Positions 1 through 8,877 of a stretch of DNA of 25,438 nucleotides are shown here, piece by piece. This stretch comes from CAYTEO01 sp964436825 (GTDB lineage: Bacteria; Krumholzibacteriota; Krumholzibacteriia; LZORAL124-64-63), in the NCBI GenBank assembly GCA_964436825.1, contig CAYTEO010000037.1, positions 1-25,438 on the forward strand, written 5' to 3'. How positions within the stretch are numbered: position 1 is the stretch's first letter; each line of letters begins with the position of its first letter. Position numbers and translations under genes: made by a program. Below the pieces are notes generated by a model. It did no database searches, was not told the origin of the DNA, and was given only the letters and a program-made list of their open reading frames with translations.

Positions 1-1
1 G

Positions 2-67
2 GTGTACTTCTACCGGTCGGTGGTCGGCGGTCGCACGCAGGTCGGCAAGCTGGCGTTGTTGAAATGA
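2..67 (+). CDS. 3' end of a secreted protein with FlgD-like C-terminal tail (partial)
   Basis: Reading from base 2, the frame gives VYFYRSVVGGRTQVGKLALLK and then TGA. This matches the last strand of the FlgD-Ig/T9SS-like C-terminal domain (the usual form is GxYxxRxxxGxxxxxxKxxLxK/R). Everything upstream lies outside the window, so the catalytic or binding part cannot be named. The stop overlaps the next gene's first possible ATG as ATGA (64-67), which suggests one transcript with translational coupling. The tail type, not a function, is what can be supported. Confidence 0.6.
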   Translation: MYFYRSVVGGRTQVGKLALLK

Positions 68-2094
68 GGTGGATGATGAAGCGAATAGCCATTGTGGCCA
101 TCATTGTTCTGTGTGCGGTCTCATTGGCCAGTGCGCAGCCTGGTGTTGGGCTAGATTATTGTACCTATATCGGAGGAAGTGCAGGAGATCTTGTTACATC
201 ATTATCTAAAACCCCTTCGACTATTGTCGTATACGGGATGACCTATTCTCAAGATATACCAGTAACTAATGGCGTATGGCAGGAATCTTCTGCGTCGGCA
301 CCTGTCAGCGATGGATTCGTTGGGGTTATTGATGCCCGCACGTATGCACTTAGTGCAATGACATATTTTGGTGGCCAGGGAGGTGAATACCTGTACGATG
401 TATGTACCGATGATGGAGGTAATGTTTACCTGGTCGGCCAGACATACTCTCATGATATTCCAGCAACGGCCGGGGCATTCCAGACTCAACCCGGAACGGG
501 ATCCAACGGATTTGTAGCATCGCTCACTGCGGATTTAACCGAGTTGCGCTGGTTTACCTATGTAGACGGTCCAGGCAACAACGACGAAGATCTGGATTAT
601 ACGCGATGCGTAGTGCACGGCCAGGACGGAAGCGTCTATGTGGCCGGCCACGTGACCAACGTGCAGAACTTTCCCTTTACGGCACAGCTCATGCCCCAGC
701 GGTGGGGAAGCTACGTCATGAAGCTGGACGACACGGACGGGTCCCTGGTCTGGTGCGTGGATGTTGGTCATGTCACCTGCTACGACCTCGCCCTGACGCC
801 AAATGGTAATGTCGTCCTGGCAGGGAGCGCGGTGAATGCCGTGCCGGTATCGCCGGACGCCTTCCAGACCACGAGTCACGATGTTCTGAGTCACTATCTA
901 CTGGAATTGGGAGCTGATGGTGCGTTTCACTGGGCCACGTTCATCGGGGGGGAAGGGGTGGATCTCCGGTTGTCCGTGGTCACGGCTTCCGGCGATCGCG
1001 TCTTCTTTGCTGGTACGACCCAGTCCCGTACCTACCCTGTAACAGGGGTGACCTGGGGCGAGTCGTATCATGGCGGGCAACGAGATTTGGTGGTCGGCTG
1101 TGTGTCGGATAGCGGGAGGAGTCTCGACTGGTGCGGTTGCCTGGGCGGCTCGCAGTCCGACGGGAACGAGTCCGAGCGCGGGACGGGCCTGGCCCGCGAC
1201 GACAGTGGCAACCTGTATCTTTATTCCTCCACCACGTCACCGGATCTGCCGGTGACCCCCGACGTCTATTCGGGCGCTCTCAACGGCACAAGGATGAACG
1301 GGATGATGGCTTCGTTGGGGGAGGACGGGCAGTTGCGGTGGTTGAGTTACTTTGGCGGGCCGGAACTCACCATTGGTTGGGATGTGGCCCTGCTCCCGGG
1401 CCGGTTGGTCGGTGCGGGTAAAGTGGTGCCGTGGGATGGTGCTACTGAAAGCCTGCCGGTGACTCCCAATGCCCTGAGCGATACCCTGCGCGGTGGTTCA
1501 GACGGTTATCTGTTCGTGTTGCATACGGACGACATCGTCCCCACCCAGCTCCAGTCCGCCGACCTGACCTGGGACGCGGGCACGGCGGTCCTGCGGTGGC
1601 GTCTCTCCGGTGAGGCCGCCGGCCTGCGTGCCGAGGTGGTCACCGCCGCCGGCGTGCGGGAGCTGCCGGTGCAGCAGGAGCCGGACGGCGGCTGGATCGC
1701 CCGGGACGACCGGGCGTGCGCCGAGGGGGCGGCCCCGCGGACCTACCGGCTGGTGCTGCCGGGGGAGAACCGCTGGACAGTGCTGTGGCGCCGGGAGGTG
1801 ACCCCGGAGTGTGCGGCGGCCGGGCCGCTGCGGCTGGCGGGACGGCTGCTGGGCGGCGGTGCGGTGGAGCTGCGGCTGCGGAGCCCGCAGGCGGGCCCGG
1901 CGCGGCTGGCGCTCTACGACCTGGCGGGCCGGCGGGTGGCCGCGTTGCCACCTCGGACGGTGCCGGCGGGGGAGAGTGTCTGGGAGTGGGACGGCCGGAC
2001 CGAGGCTGGCGCCCGGGCTCCCGCCGGTCGCTACCTGGCGCGGTGCACGGTGGCCGGGCGTGTCGTGACGGCGGCGGTGACGCTGATCCGCTGA
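64..2094 (+). CDS. Secreted SBBP-repeat beta-propeller protein with FlgD-like C-terminal tail
   Basis: This is a 676-residue exported protein. Residues 5-24 form a signal peptide (KRIAIVAIIVLCAVSLASA). From about 28 to 490 there are tandem SBBP-type repeats with the recurring pattern W/L-x-T/S-Y-hGG, then D/G-N-V-Y-L-V-G-x-T-x-S-x-D-h-P-V/A-T. These are known as beta-propeller blades of secreted proteins. Residues about 600-676 are a FlgD-Ig-like domain (LALYDLAGRRVAAL, then WEWDGRTEAG, then PAGRYLARC), a likely surface-sorting or attachment tail. No catalytic motif is visible. The first ATG (64) overlaps the preceding stop. ATG 73 or 76 are alternatives because AGGTGG lies at 67-72, so the exact start is uncertain. 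The 5' third is only about 42-50% G+C while the 3' end is about 80%, a sharp break within one reading frame. A 13-bp hairpin 22 bases after the stop probably ends transcription. Confidence 0.85.
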   Translation: MRWMMKRIAIVAIIVLCAVSLASAQPGVGLDYCTYIGGSAGDLVTSLSKTPSTIVVYGMTYSQDIPVTNGVWQESSASAPVSDGFVGVIDARTYALSAMTYFGGQGGEYLYDVCTDDGGNVYLVGQTYSHDIPATAGAFQTQPGTGSNGFVASLTADLTELRWFTYVDGPGNNDEDLDYTRCVVHGQDGSVYVAGHVTNVQNFPFTAQLMPQRWGSYVMKLDDTDGSLVWCVDVGHVTCYDLALTPNGNVVLAGSAVNAVPVSPDAFQTTSHDVLSHYLLELGADGAFHWATFIGGEGVDLRLSVVTASGDRVFFAGTTQSRTYPVTGVTWGESYHGGQRDLVVGCVSDSGRSLDWCGCLGGSQSDGNESERGTGLARDDSGNLYLYSSTTSPDLPVTPDVYSGALNGTRMNGMMASLGEDGQLRWLSYFGGPELTIGWDVALLPGRLVGAGKVVPWDGATESLPVTPNALSDTLRGGSDGYLFVLHTDDIVPTQLQSADLTWDAGTAVLRWRLSGEAAGLRAEVVTAAGVRELPVQQEPDGGWIARDDRACAEGAAPRTYRLVLPGENRWTVLWRREVTPECAAAGPLRLAGRLLGGGAVELRLRSPQAGPARLALYDLAGRRVAALPPRTVPAGESVWEWDGRTEAGARAPAGRYLARCTVAGRVVTAAVTLIR

Positions 2095-2115
2095 CACCTA
2101 GGGAATCGCCCTCCC

Positions 2116-2151
2116 GGCCGCCGCGCGGGTGGACACCTCCGCGCGGCGGCC
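2116..2151 (+). terminator. Probable terminator after the SBBP-repeat gene
   Basis: A perfect 13-bp inverted repeat (2116-2128 with 2139-2151) encloses a 10-base loop, begins 22 bases after the stop, and is followed by ACACTTTCCCCC. The T-run is weak, as often in GC-rich genomes. Only about 50 bases separate it from glnS, so the glnS promoter must lie in or beside it. Confidence 0.6.
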
Positions 2152-2202
2152 CTACACTTTCCCCCTGGCACAGGATCACCCGAACCCCGGAGAACCCGCG
2201 CG

Positions 2203-3915
<1,713 letters not shown>

Positions 3916-3943
3916 TCCGTCCCTGACCAGCGGGCAGACGCAA

Positions 3944-3965
3944 GGCCCCGGCCGGCGCCGGGGCC
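3944..3965. terminator. Bidirectional terminator between glnS and the convergent gene
   Basis: A perfect 9-bp stem (3944-3952 with 3957-3965) with a 4-base loop lies in the 73-base gap between two converging genes. No long T-run exists on either side, so it is assigned by position and symmetry. Confidence 0.6.
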
Positions 3966-3988
3966 CTCTCGTGTCCGTCCGCGACGGA

Positions 3989-4669
3989 TTACCGGAACAG
4001 CGCCTTGATGTCGCTCCAGCTGCGGTCCTCGGTGGCCACGGGATCGGGTGTGCAGATCGTGTCGACGACGATCTGGTCGATGATCGTGCAGTAGGGGACC
4101 TCGATGATGATGTCCTCGGACTGCGGGTTGGGCCGGATGTGCAGGCCGTAGTTGTAGGTGTACCAGACCCCGCCGAACGGCGCCGGTCCCGGCCACTGGA
4201 TCTGGGGCAGGCCGGTGGACCAGGTGCCCGAGGTGTAGGGCGGATTGGCGCCGGATCCCGTCGCCGTCACGCTGCCGGGCGCCTTGCTGCTGGTGATCTG
4301 GATGAAGATCCACTTGATGCTGTCGACGATCTCCGTGTTGGGGATGTGCAGGACGATGACACCACCTTCGTCGCCGTTGCAGTGCCAGCCCGTGACGAAG
4401 CCATCGGGATCCAGCTCGGGCGAGCAATCCCAGACCCCCCACTCGAAGCTGCCGTACGTCACCTCCGCCACGGGCTCGCCGTACGGATTGGAGTAGGACT
4501 CGGGCGGCCCCAGCGCGGTGGACTCGAACACCCAGCGCTGGACGGTGGTGCCGAAATCACCGCGGTTCCAGGTGTCGGGCGGCGGTCCCTGCCAGTAGTC
4601 GACGGCCAGGGCCGTCGCGCCGACCATGACCAGCAGCAGGACCGTCAGGACTCCCAGTGCCTTGTTCAT
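3989..4669 (-). CDS. Secreted protein of unknown function
   Basis: This 226-residue protein starts with a clear signal peptide (NKALGVLTVLLLVMVGATALA, cut near residue 22). The mature part is rich in Trp, Tyr, Pro and Gly with no transmembrane helix. It contains several Cys, including WDCSPELDPDG and WHCNGDEGG, that could form disulfides. Much of the middle (HIPNTEIVDSIKWIFIQITS) looks like beta-sandwich sequence. I do not recognise a family. The last residues, RSWSDIKALFR, form an amphipathic tail that may be a sorting or anchoring signature, but that is speculation. AAGGGGG lies 8 bases before the ATG, a good ribosome site. It is transcribed away from the S9 peptidase gene and converges on glnS. 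Confidence 0.75.
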   Translation of the reverse strand: MNKALGVLTVLLLVMVGATALAVDYWQGPPPDTWNRGDFGTTVQRWVFESTALGPPESYSNPYGEPVAEVTYGSFEWGVWDCSPELDPDGFVTGWHCNGDEGGVIVLHIPNTEIVDSIKWIFIQITSSKAPGSVTATGSGANPPYTSGTWSTGLPQIQWPGPAPFGGVWYTYNYGLHIRPNPQSEDIIIEVPYCTIIDQIVVDTICTPDPVATEDRSWSDIKALFR

Positions 4670-4856
4670 CTCTGTACCCCCTTTGTGGATGGGACGGAAG
4701 TGGCCACACGCCGGACGCTGCGTCCACAGGGCCTGTTTGTGGCCCCACGGCCTTCTTACAGGACCGGCCTGGTTTCACTTGCCCGCCGGTTCGATCGGTG
4801 CTTGCTTCGAGGCGCTGGATGCCGAGATGACACGTCAACCGACCGGGAGGATCCCC

Positions 4857-6941
4857 ATGCTGGTTCGTCGCCTCCTCATGTCTCTTTCGCTGCTCACCGC
4901 CGTGCTCGTCGCCGCCGGTACGGCGACCGCGACACCGGTGGACGCCGACTCGCTGACCATCGCCGCCTTCCTGCAGATCCCGTGGCTGAGCTCCCCGGCC
5001 CTCTCGCCGGACGGCAAGCAGGTGGCCTACCTGCGCCGCTGGCGCGACCTGGAGGAGGACGCCTACCACAAGGAGATCTGGCTGGCCGACCTGGAGCGTG
5101 GCACCCAGCGCCGGATCAGCTACGACGACGGCGTCGTCGGCGGCCTGGCCTGGCGGCCCGACGGTGCCCTGACCTACCTGGCCGCCCGGGGCGACGGCGA
5201 GGTCCAGGTCTGGCTCAATCCCCTGGACGGGAGCGAGCCCCGGGCAGTGACCGACATGCCCCACGGCGTCGGCGCCTACTGGTGGGCTCCCGACGGCGAG
5301 CGCCTGGCCCTGCTGTCGCGGGGCGAGACCGAGGCGCCGGCCGACTCCACGGCCGACGATCAGGACGACCGGGCCGACTGGACCGTCTTCGACCGCCTGG
5401 AGCACCCCGAGGAGTTCGACCAGGTCTGGGTCGTGGTCGCCACCGACGAGGGGCCGGCCGACGCCGAGAAGCACCAGCTCACCCGTCCGCCGTTGCACCC
5501 CTACCACGTCGACTGGTCGCCCGACGGGACGACCCTGGCCGTCACCTACAACGAACGCTTCTCCAGCCTGGTGGACGAGGAACAGCGCGTCGGCCTGCTG
5601 AACGTCGAGTCGGGCGCGCTGACGCGGATCAGCAGCCCGCTGCGGCACGGTTCCCTGGCCCGCTTCTCCCCGGACGGCCGTTACGTGGCCTTCTTCACCG
5701 ACCGGCAGGACAGCCTGCGGGCCTACCTGAACCTGAAGGATCTGGTCGTCTACGATACCGAGACCGGTGCGCTGACCGACCTGACCCCGACGACGCAGCT
5801 GACCCTGGGCGGCAGCGGCTCCACCCCCGACGTGGCGCCGTTCTGGTCCCGGGACGGGCGGCGGCTGTTCGTCCTGGGCGCCCGGGGACGCGACCTGGAT
5901 CTCTACCGCGTCGACGCGCGGCGCCCCGGCGAGCCCGAGCTGTGGCTCCACCGGGAGGGCAACCTGGGCGGGATCGACATCGTGGGCGATCGGCTGGTCT
6001 ACCTGGAGAGCGAGCTGCACCGGCCCGGTTCCCTCTGGTGGACCCGGCTGAAGAGGCCCCGCAAGGCCGTCCTGGTCGACAGCACCGACGACGCCGTCGC
6101 CGCCTTCGGCCTGCGCCCGCCGCTGCGGATGGAGCTGCCGGGCGCCGACGGGATCACCGTCGAGGGTTTCCTCTTCCTGCCGTACGGCCGCGAGGTGGAG
6201 GATGGTCCCTTCCCGACGATCGTCGAGATGCACGGCGGCCCCTACTACCGCTACGGCAACGCCTGGACGACCCGCTACCCGTGGCAGGTCCTGGCCCGCC
6301 ACGGCTACGCCGTCTTCATCGCCAACCCCCGCGGCGGGACCGGCTACGGGGCGGCGTTCCTGCGCGGCGTCTACCGCAACTTCGGCACCGACGACTTCCG
6401 TGACCTGATGGCCGCCTGCGACGCCCTGGTCGAGCGCGGCATCGCCGACCCGCGGCGGATGGGGTTCACCGGCTACAGCTACGGCGGTCTGTCGACGGAC
6501 AACGTCGTCACGCGGACCGACCGCTTCCGCGCCGCCGTCTCCATCGCCGGGATCTGGGACTACGTCTCGGCCATGGGGGAGAGCAATCCGCAGCTGTTCA
6601 TCGACAGCTACCGGCAACCGTGGTCGGGTGACCTGCAGCGGCTGTGGGAGCACAGCCCGGTCTCCCGGGCGGCGAACGTCCGCACTCCGACGCTGATCAT
6701 GCACGGCACCGAGGACAAGCCGGTCGACCCGCGTCAGTCCATCGAGATGTTCACCTACCTGCAACTGAACGGCGTGCCGAGCCGGCTGGTGCTCTACCCC
6801 GGCGAGGGGCACGGGATCAACCGGCCGAGCCACATGCTCGACTACGAGACCCGCGAGGTGGAGTGGTTCGACCACTATGTCCTGGGGATCGACGAGGCCG
6901 AGGGGGCCGAGCCCCCGGTGCCGGTGGAGCCGGTGCGCTGA
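4857..6941 (+). CDS. Exported S9 family serine peptidase (prolyl oligopeptidase / acylaminoacyl-peptidase type)
   Basis: This 694-residue hydrolase is expected to cleave short peptides in the periplasm. The frame is open further upstream, but ATG 4857 is chosen because GGGAGG lies about 5 bases before it and a signal peptide follows at once (LVRRLLMSLSLLTAVLVAAGTATA). Residues about 35-420 form a WD40/TolB-like propeller with repeated SPDGxxVA blades (LSPDGKQVAYL, FSPDGRYVAFF). The alpha/beta-hydrolase part begins near 420. Its oxyanion region is EMHGGPYYRYG. The nucleophile is Ser541 in GYSYGG, followed by Asp620 in HGTEDKPVD and His652 in GEGHGIN, the complete triad in S9 order. The lid-like propeller and length fit S9B/S9C enzymes; the substrate cannot be told from sequence. 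A hairpin at 6968-6998 closes the unit. Confidence 0.92.
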   Translation: MLVRRLLMSLSLLTAVLVAAGTATATPVDADSLTIAAFLQIPWLSSPALSPDGKQVAYLRRWRDLEEDAYHKEIWLADLERGTQRRISYDDGVVGGLAWRPDGALTYLAARGDGEVQVWLNPLDGSEPRAVTDMPHGVGAYWWAPDGERLALLSRGETEAPADSTADDQDDRADWTVFDRLEHPEEFDQVWVVVATDEGPADAEKHQLTRPPLHPYHVDWSPDGTTLAVTYNERFSSLVDEEQRVGLLNVESGALTRISSPLRHGSLARFSPDGRYVAFFTDRQDSLRAYLNLKDLVVYDTETGALTDLTPTTQLTLGGSGSTPDVAPFWSRDGRRLFVLGARGRDLDLYRVDARRPGEPELWLHREGNLGGIDIVGDRLVYLESELHRPGSLWWTRLKRPRKAVLVDSTDDAVAAFGLRPPLRMELPGADGITVEGFLFLPYGREVEDGPFPTIVEMHGGPYYRYGNAWTTRYPWQVLARHGYAVFIANPRGGTGYGAAFLRGVYRNFGTDDFRDLMAACDALVERGIADPRRMGFTGYSYGGLSTDNVVTRTDRFRAAVSIAGIWDYVSAMGESNPQLFIDSYRQPWSGDLQRLWEHSPVSRAANVRTPTLIMHGTEDKPVDPRQSIEMFTYLQLNGVPSRLVLYPGEGHGINRPSHMLDYETREVEWFDHYVLGIDEAEGAEPPVPVEPVR

Positions 6942-6967
6942 CCCCGCGGTCAAGGGAGGCGTGACGA

Positions 6968-6998
6968 CGACGGGCGGCTCTCCGCGGGCCGCCCGTCG
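6968..6998. terminator. Bidirectional terminator between the S9 peptidase gene and crcB
   Basis: A perfect 11-bp stem (6968-6978 with 6988-6998) and 9-base loop lie between the converging stops at 6941 and 7004. CCTGTTC follows on the plus strand. There is no strong T-run. Confidence 0.6.
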
Positions 6999-7003
6999 CC
7001 TGT

Positions 7004-7381
7004 TCAGATCAGCCGTGCAACGATGATCCCGCCGTAGAGGGCGACGAACCCGACGACGTTCTGCAGGAAGATGTTCCCGGCCGCCAGCAGCAGGCGCGAC
7101 TCGCGCAGCAGCAGGCCGGTCTCGAGCATGTAGCTGGAGAAGGTCGTGAACGAGCCGAGGAACCCGATCAGGACGGCCGTCCGCAGCTCGGGTGCCAGAC
7201 GCCACCGTCCCTCCAGGAGCGTCCAGAGCAGGCCGGCCAGGAAGCAGCCCAGGACGTTGACGCCGAGGGTGCCGGCCGGGAAACGGCTGCCAGACAGGTG
7301 CTGGATCAGTCCGGCGAGGGCGAAGCGGCCGGCGGCGCCGGCGGCGCCGGCGAGCATCAGGGCGACGAGGGTGCGGTGCAC
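7004..7381 (-). CDS. crcB: Fluoride channel/exporter CrcB (Fluc)
   Basis: This 125-residue protein has four predicted membrane helices (about 5-25, 37-57, 66-90, 98-122), the usual size and layout of Fluc channels. These work as dual-topology dimers and let fluoride leave the cell. Family motifs are visible: GAAGAAGRF near the N-terminus, GTLGVNVLGCFLAGLL in helix 2, and GFLGSFTTFSSYMLE in helix 3, which carries the Phe and polar residues lining the pore and the central Na+ site. AAAGGAG lies 9 bases before the ATG. The leader holds a fluoride riboswitch at 7457-7527, so the identification rests on both protein and RNA. It converges on the S9 peptidase gene and forms its own transcription unit after the terminator at 7545-7580. 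Confidence 0.97.
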   Translation of the reverse strand: MHRTLVALMLAGAAGAAGRFALAGLIQHLSGSRFPAGTLGVNVLGCFLAGLLWTLLEGRWRLAPELRTAVLIGFLGSFTTFSSYMLETGLLLRESRLLLAAGNIFLQNVVGFVALYGGIIVARLI

Positions 7382-7456
7382 GGGGACGGCTCCTTTGTCG
7401 GTGCTCCGGCGCGACGCGCGTGCCGTGATGGCGCGTGCGGGAGCGGCTGTCGTGTC

Positions 7457-7527
7457 GCAGGAGTCATCAGCACGAGGCGTGCGGTTCCCGGCGCCGGGGC
7501 GGCCGTGAGGGGAACTCCATCCCCTGC
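7457..7527 (-). promoter_or_regulatory. Fluoride riboswitch (crcB motif)
   Basis: On the minus strand the leader starts with GCAGGGGATGGAGTTCCCC (7527-7509). It ends with GCTGATGACTCCTGC (7471-7457), the near-invariant 3' signature of the crcB RNA motif. P1 forms between GCAGG (7527-7523) and CCTGC (7461-7457). The 5' GGxGATGGxGxTCxCC block and the AACCGC junction also match the known consensus. In this class fluoride, held by Mg2+ ions, stabilises the pseudoknot and turns expression on. No terminator with a T-run follows, and the gap to crcB is about 75 bases. Control may therefore be translational: CTCCT in the P1 3' strand is complementary to AGGAG of the crcB ribosome site (7390-7394). 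Confidence 0.93.
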
Positions 7528-7544
7528 TGGGCGGGAAGGATGGG

Positions 7545-7580
7545 TCCGGCCCCGCCGCCTGTCAAGACGGCGGGGCCGGA
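7545..7580 (-). terminator. Terminator of the thioredoxin-like gene
   Basis: A perfect 13-bp stem (7545-7557 with 7568-7580) and 10-base loop begin 8 bases after the stop at 7589. On the minus strand a pyrimidine-rich stretch (CATCCTTCCC) follows. It separates this unit from the crcB riboswitch, which starts 18 bases further on. Confidence 0.75.
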
Positions 7581-7588
7581 GCGAAGGT

Positions 7589-8767
7589 TCAGTCCGCGGC
7601 TTCCCCGCCCTTGAACCGGGCAATCTGCTTCTTGAGGTAGCCGCTGTCCGGCTGCAGGGCCAGCGCCCGCTCCTCGGTGACGACGGCCTCGTCGCGCTTG
7701 CCCAGCTTGAACTGGATCTCGGCCAGGGTATCCAGGATGTTGGCCTTGTCCCTGGGCTCGGTGGTCAGCTCGGCGCCGCGGTGGGCCAGGGCCTCGGCCT
7801 CGGCCAGCCCGACCCCGTGCTGGGCGCACCACCAGGCGAACTCGTTCAGCTTGCCCGGATCGTCCCGCCAGCCCTCCGGCATGGACTCCTTCTTCAGCCG
7901 GACCGCCTTGTCGCCGTCCTGCTCCACCAGCAGGGCGTGGGCCGGGGCCAGTTGCCGGCGCAGGGCCGTGATCTCCGGGTCGGTTGCCTCCGCGGTCTCG
8001 GTCATGGCGCGGCGCAGGAACGGGACGGCGCGGTCGGCCTCGCCGCCCTGGTCGGCGAGCTCGAGGACCGTGGCGGTGACCGCCAGCAGGTCGGCGGGCC
8101 TGTGCCGGGGATCGTCCAGGACGCGCTGCGCCGTGGCGAGGATGTCGTCGGGCCGGTAGGCGCCGGTGCGCACACCCCAGCTCATGATGGAGACGGCGCG
8201 GACCAGGTACTCGCCCTGTCGCTCGGGATCGAGCGCCGCGAGACGCTCCAGGTAGCCGACGGCCTGCTCCAGGTCGCCCCGGGCCTCGGCGACCCGGGCC
8301 AGGCAGCGGCCGGTGGCGGGGTCGGGGGTGTCGGCGAAGCGGGCCTCCTTCTCCGCGATCGGGGCCGGGTCGGCCAGGGCGGTCCGGAGCTGGTCGCCCC
8401 AGGCGGCGCCGTCCTCGAAGCCGAGCCAGGCGTCGGCCACGGCCTCCTCGCCGGACAGCAGGATGAACGTGGGCAGGGCCCGGACACCGTACTTCTCGGT
8501 CAGCGGCTTGACGGCGGGGTCGTCGACGTCGAACTGGACGAGCACGACGTCGTCCAGGGCGCCGCGGAGGGTCTCATCCTCGTTCGCCGCACGGGCGAAC
8601 GCGCGACAGGCCCCTCACCACTTGGCCGAGAACTCCAGGATCAGCGGCTTGCTCTCGGCGGCGGCCAGCCGGCGGCCGGTCTCCAGGTCGGTGACGATGG
8701 CCGCGCCGGCCGTCAGGGCCGTGACCAGCAGCAGGGTCGCGGTGAAGGCAGGTCGGAGGATGCGCAT
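7589..8767 (-). CDS. Exported thioredoxin-like/TPR protein with in-frame UGA in the active site (candidate selenoprotein, UGAC)
   Basis: Read through the TGA at 8615-8617, this is a 392-residue protein. The start is ATG 8767, with AAGGAG 5 bases upstream. Residues 1-22 form a signal peptide (ILRPAFTATLLLVTALTAGAA), so the protein is exported. Residues about 25-135 form a thioredoxin fold: KPLILEFSAKW, then UGA as residue 51, then GAC, later QFDVDDPAVKPLTEKYGV and the cis-Pro loop VRALPTF. The UGA sits exactly where thioredoxins have the first Cys of WCxxC, giving W-U-G-A-C. The frame then runs 341 more residues without a stop. Residues about 140-392 are helical, TPR-like repeats (LARVAEARGDLEQAVGYLERLAALDP; LDTLAEIQFKLGKRDEAVVTEERAL). 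A hairpin at 8581-8601 fits a bacterial SECIS. The alternative is a nonsense mutation from TGC or TGT, but the second such gene next door argues against it. Confidence 0.85.
8581..8601 (-). promoter_or_regulatory. Candidate bacterial SECIS hairpin for the thioredoxin-like gene
   Basis: On the minus strand CGTTCGCC pairs perfectly with GGCGAACG (8 bp) around the loop CGUGC. The loop opens 21 bases after the UGA at 8617-8615. Known bacterial SECIS elements are short stems directly after the UGA, with the loop roughly 16-37 bases away and a G (often GU) at its start. Here G is the second loop base and is followed by U. The element lies inside coding sequence, as bacterial SECIS do. SelB binding itself is inferred. 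Confidence 0.7.
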
Positions 8768-8851
8768 GCGATCTCCTTCTCTCGTGTCGGGGTGACGGGT
8801 CGGCATCTCATACGACGCGAATGGGACATAGTTTCGTCATGGAAGCGCGCG

Positions 8852-8869
8852 CCGGCCACCCCTGGCCGG
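8852..8869 (-). other. Hairpin between the two UGA-containing genes
   Basis: A 7-bp stem with CCCC loop (on the plus strand) begins 9 bases after the stop of the DUF6132-like gene. No T-run follows, so it could be a weak terminator, a processing site or a 3'-end stabiliser. The rest of the 110-base gap (8768-8877) holds no convincing promoter, so cotranscription of the two genes is possible but not shown. Confidence 0.35.
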
Positions 8870-8877
8870 GGGACGGG

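Noticed and set aside
4557..7205. Minus-strand open frame of 882 codons across the S9 peptidase gene
   Set aside because: Same shadow composition; the plus strand carries a complete S9 triad.
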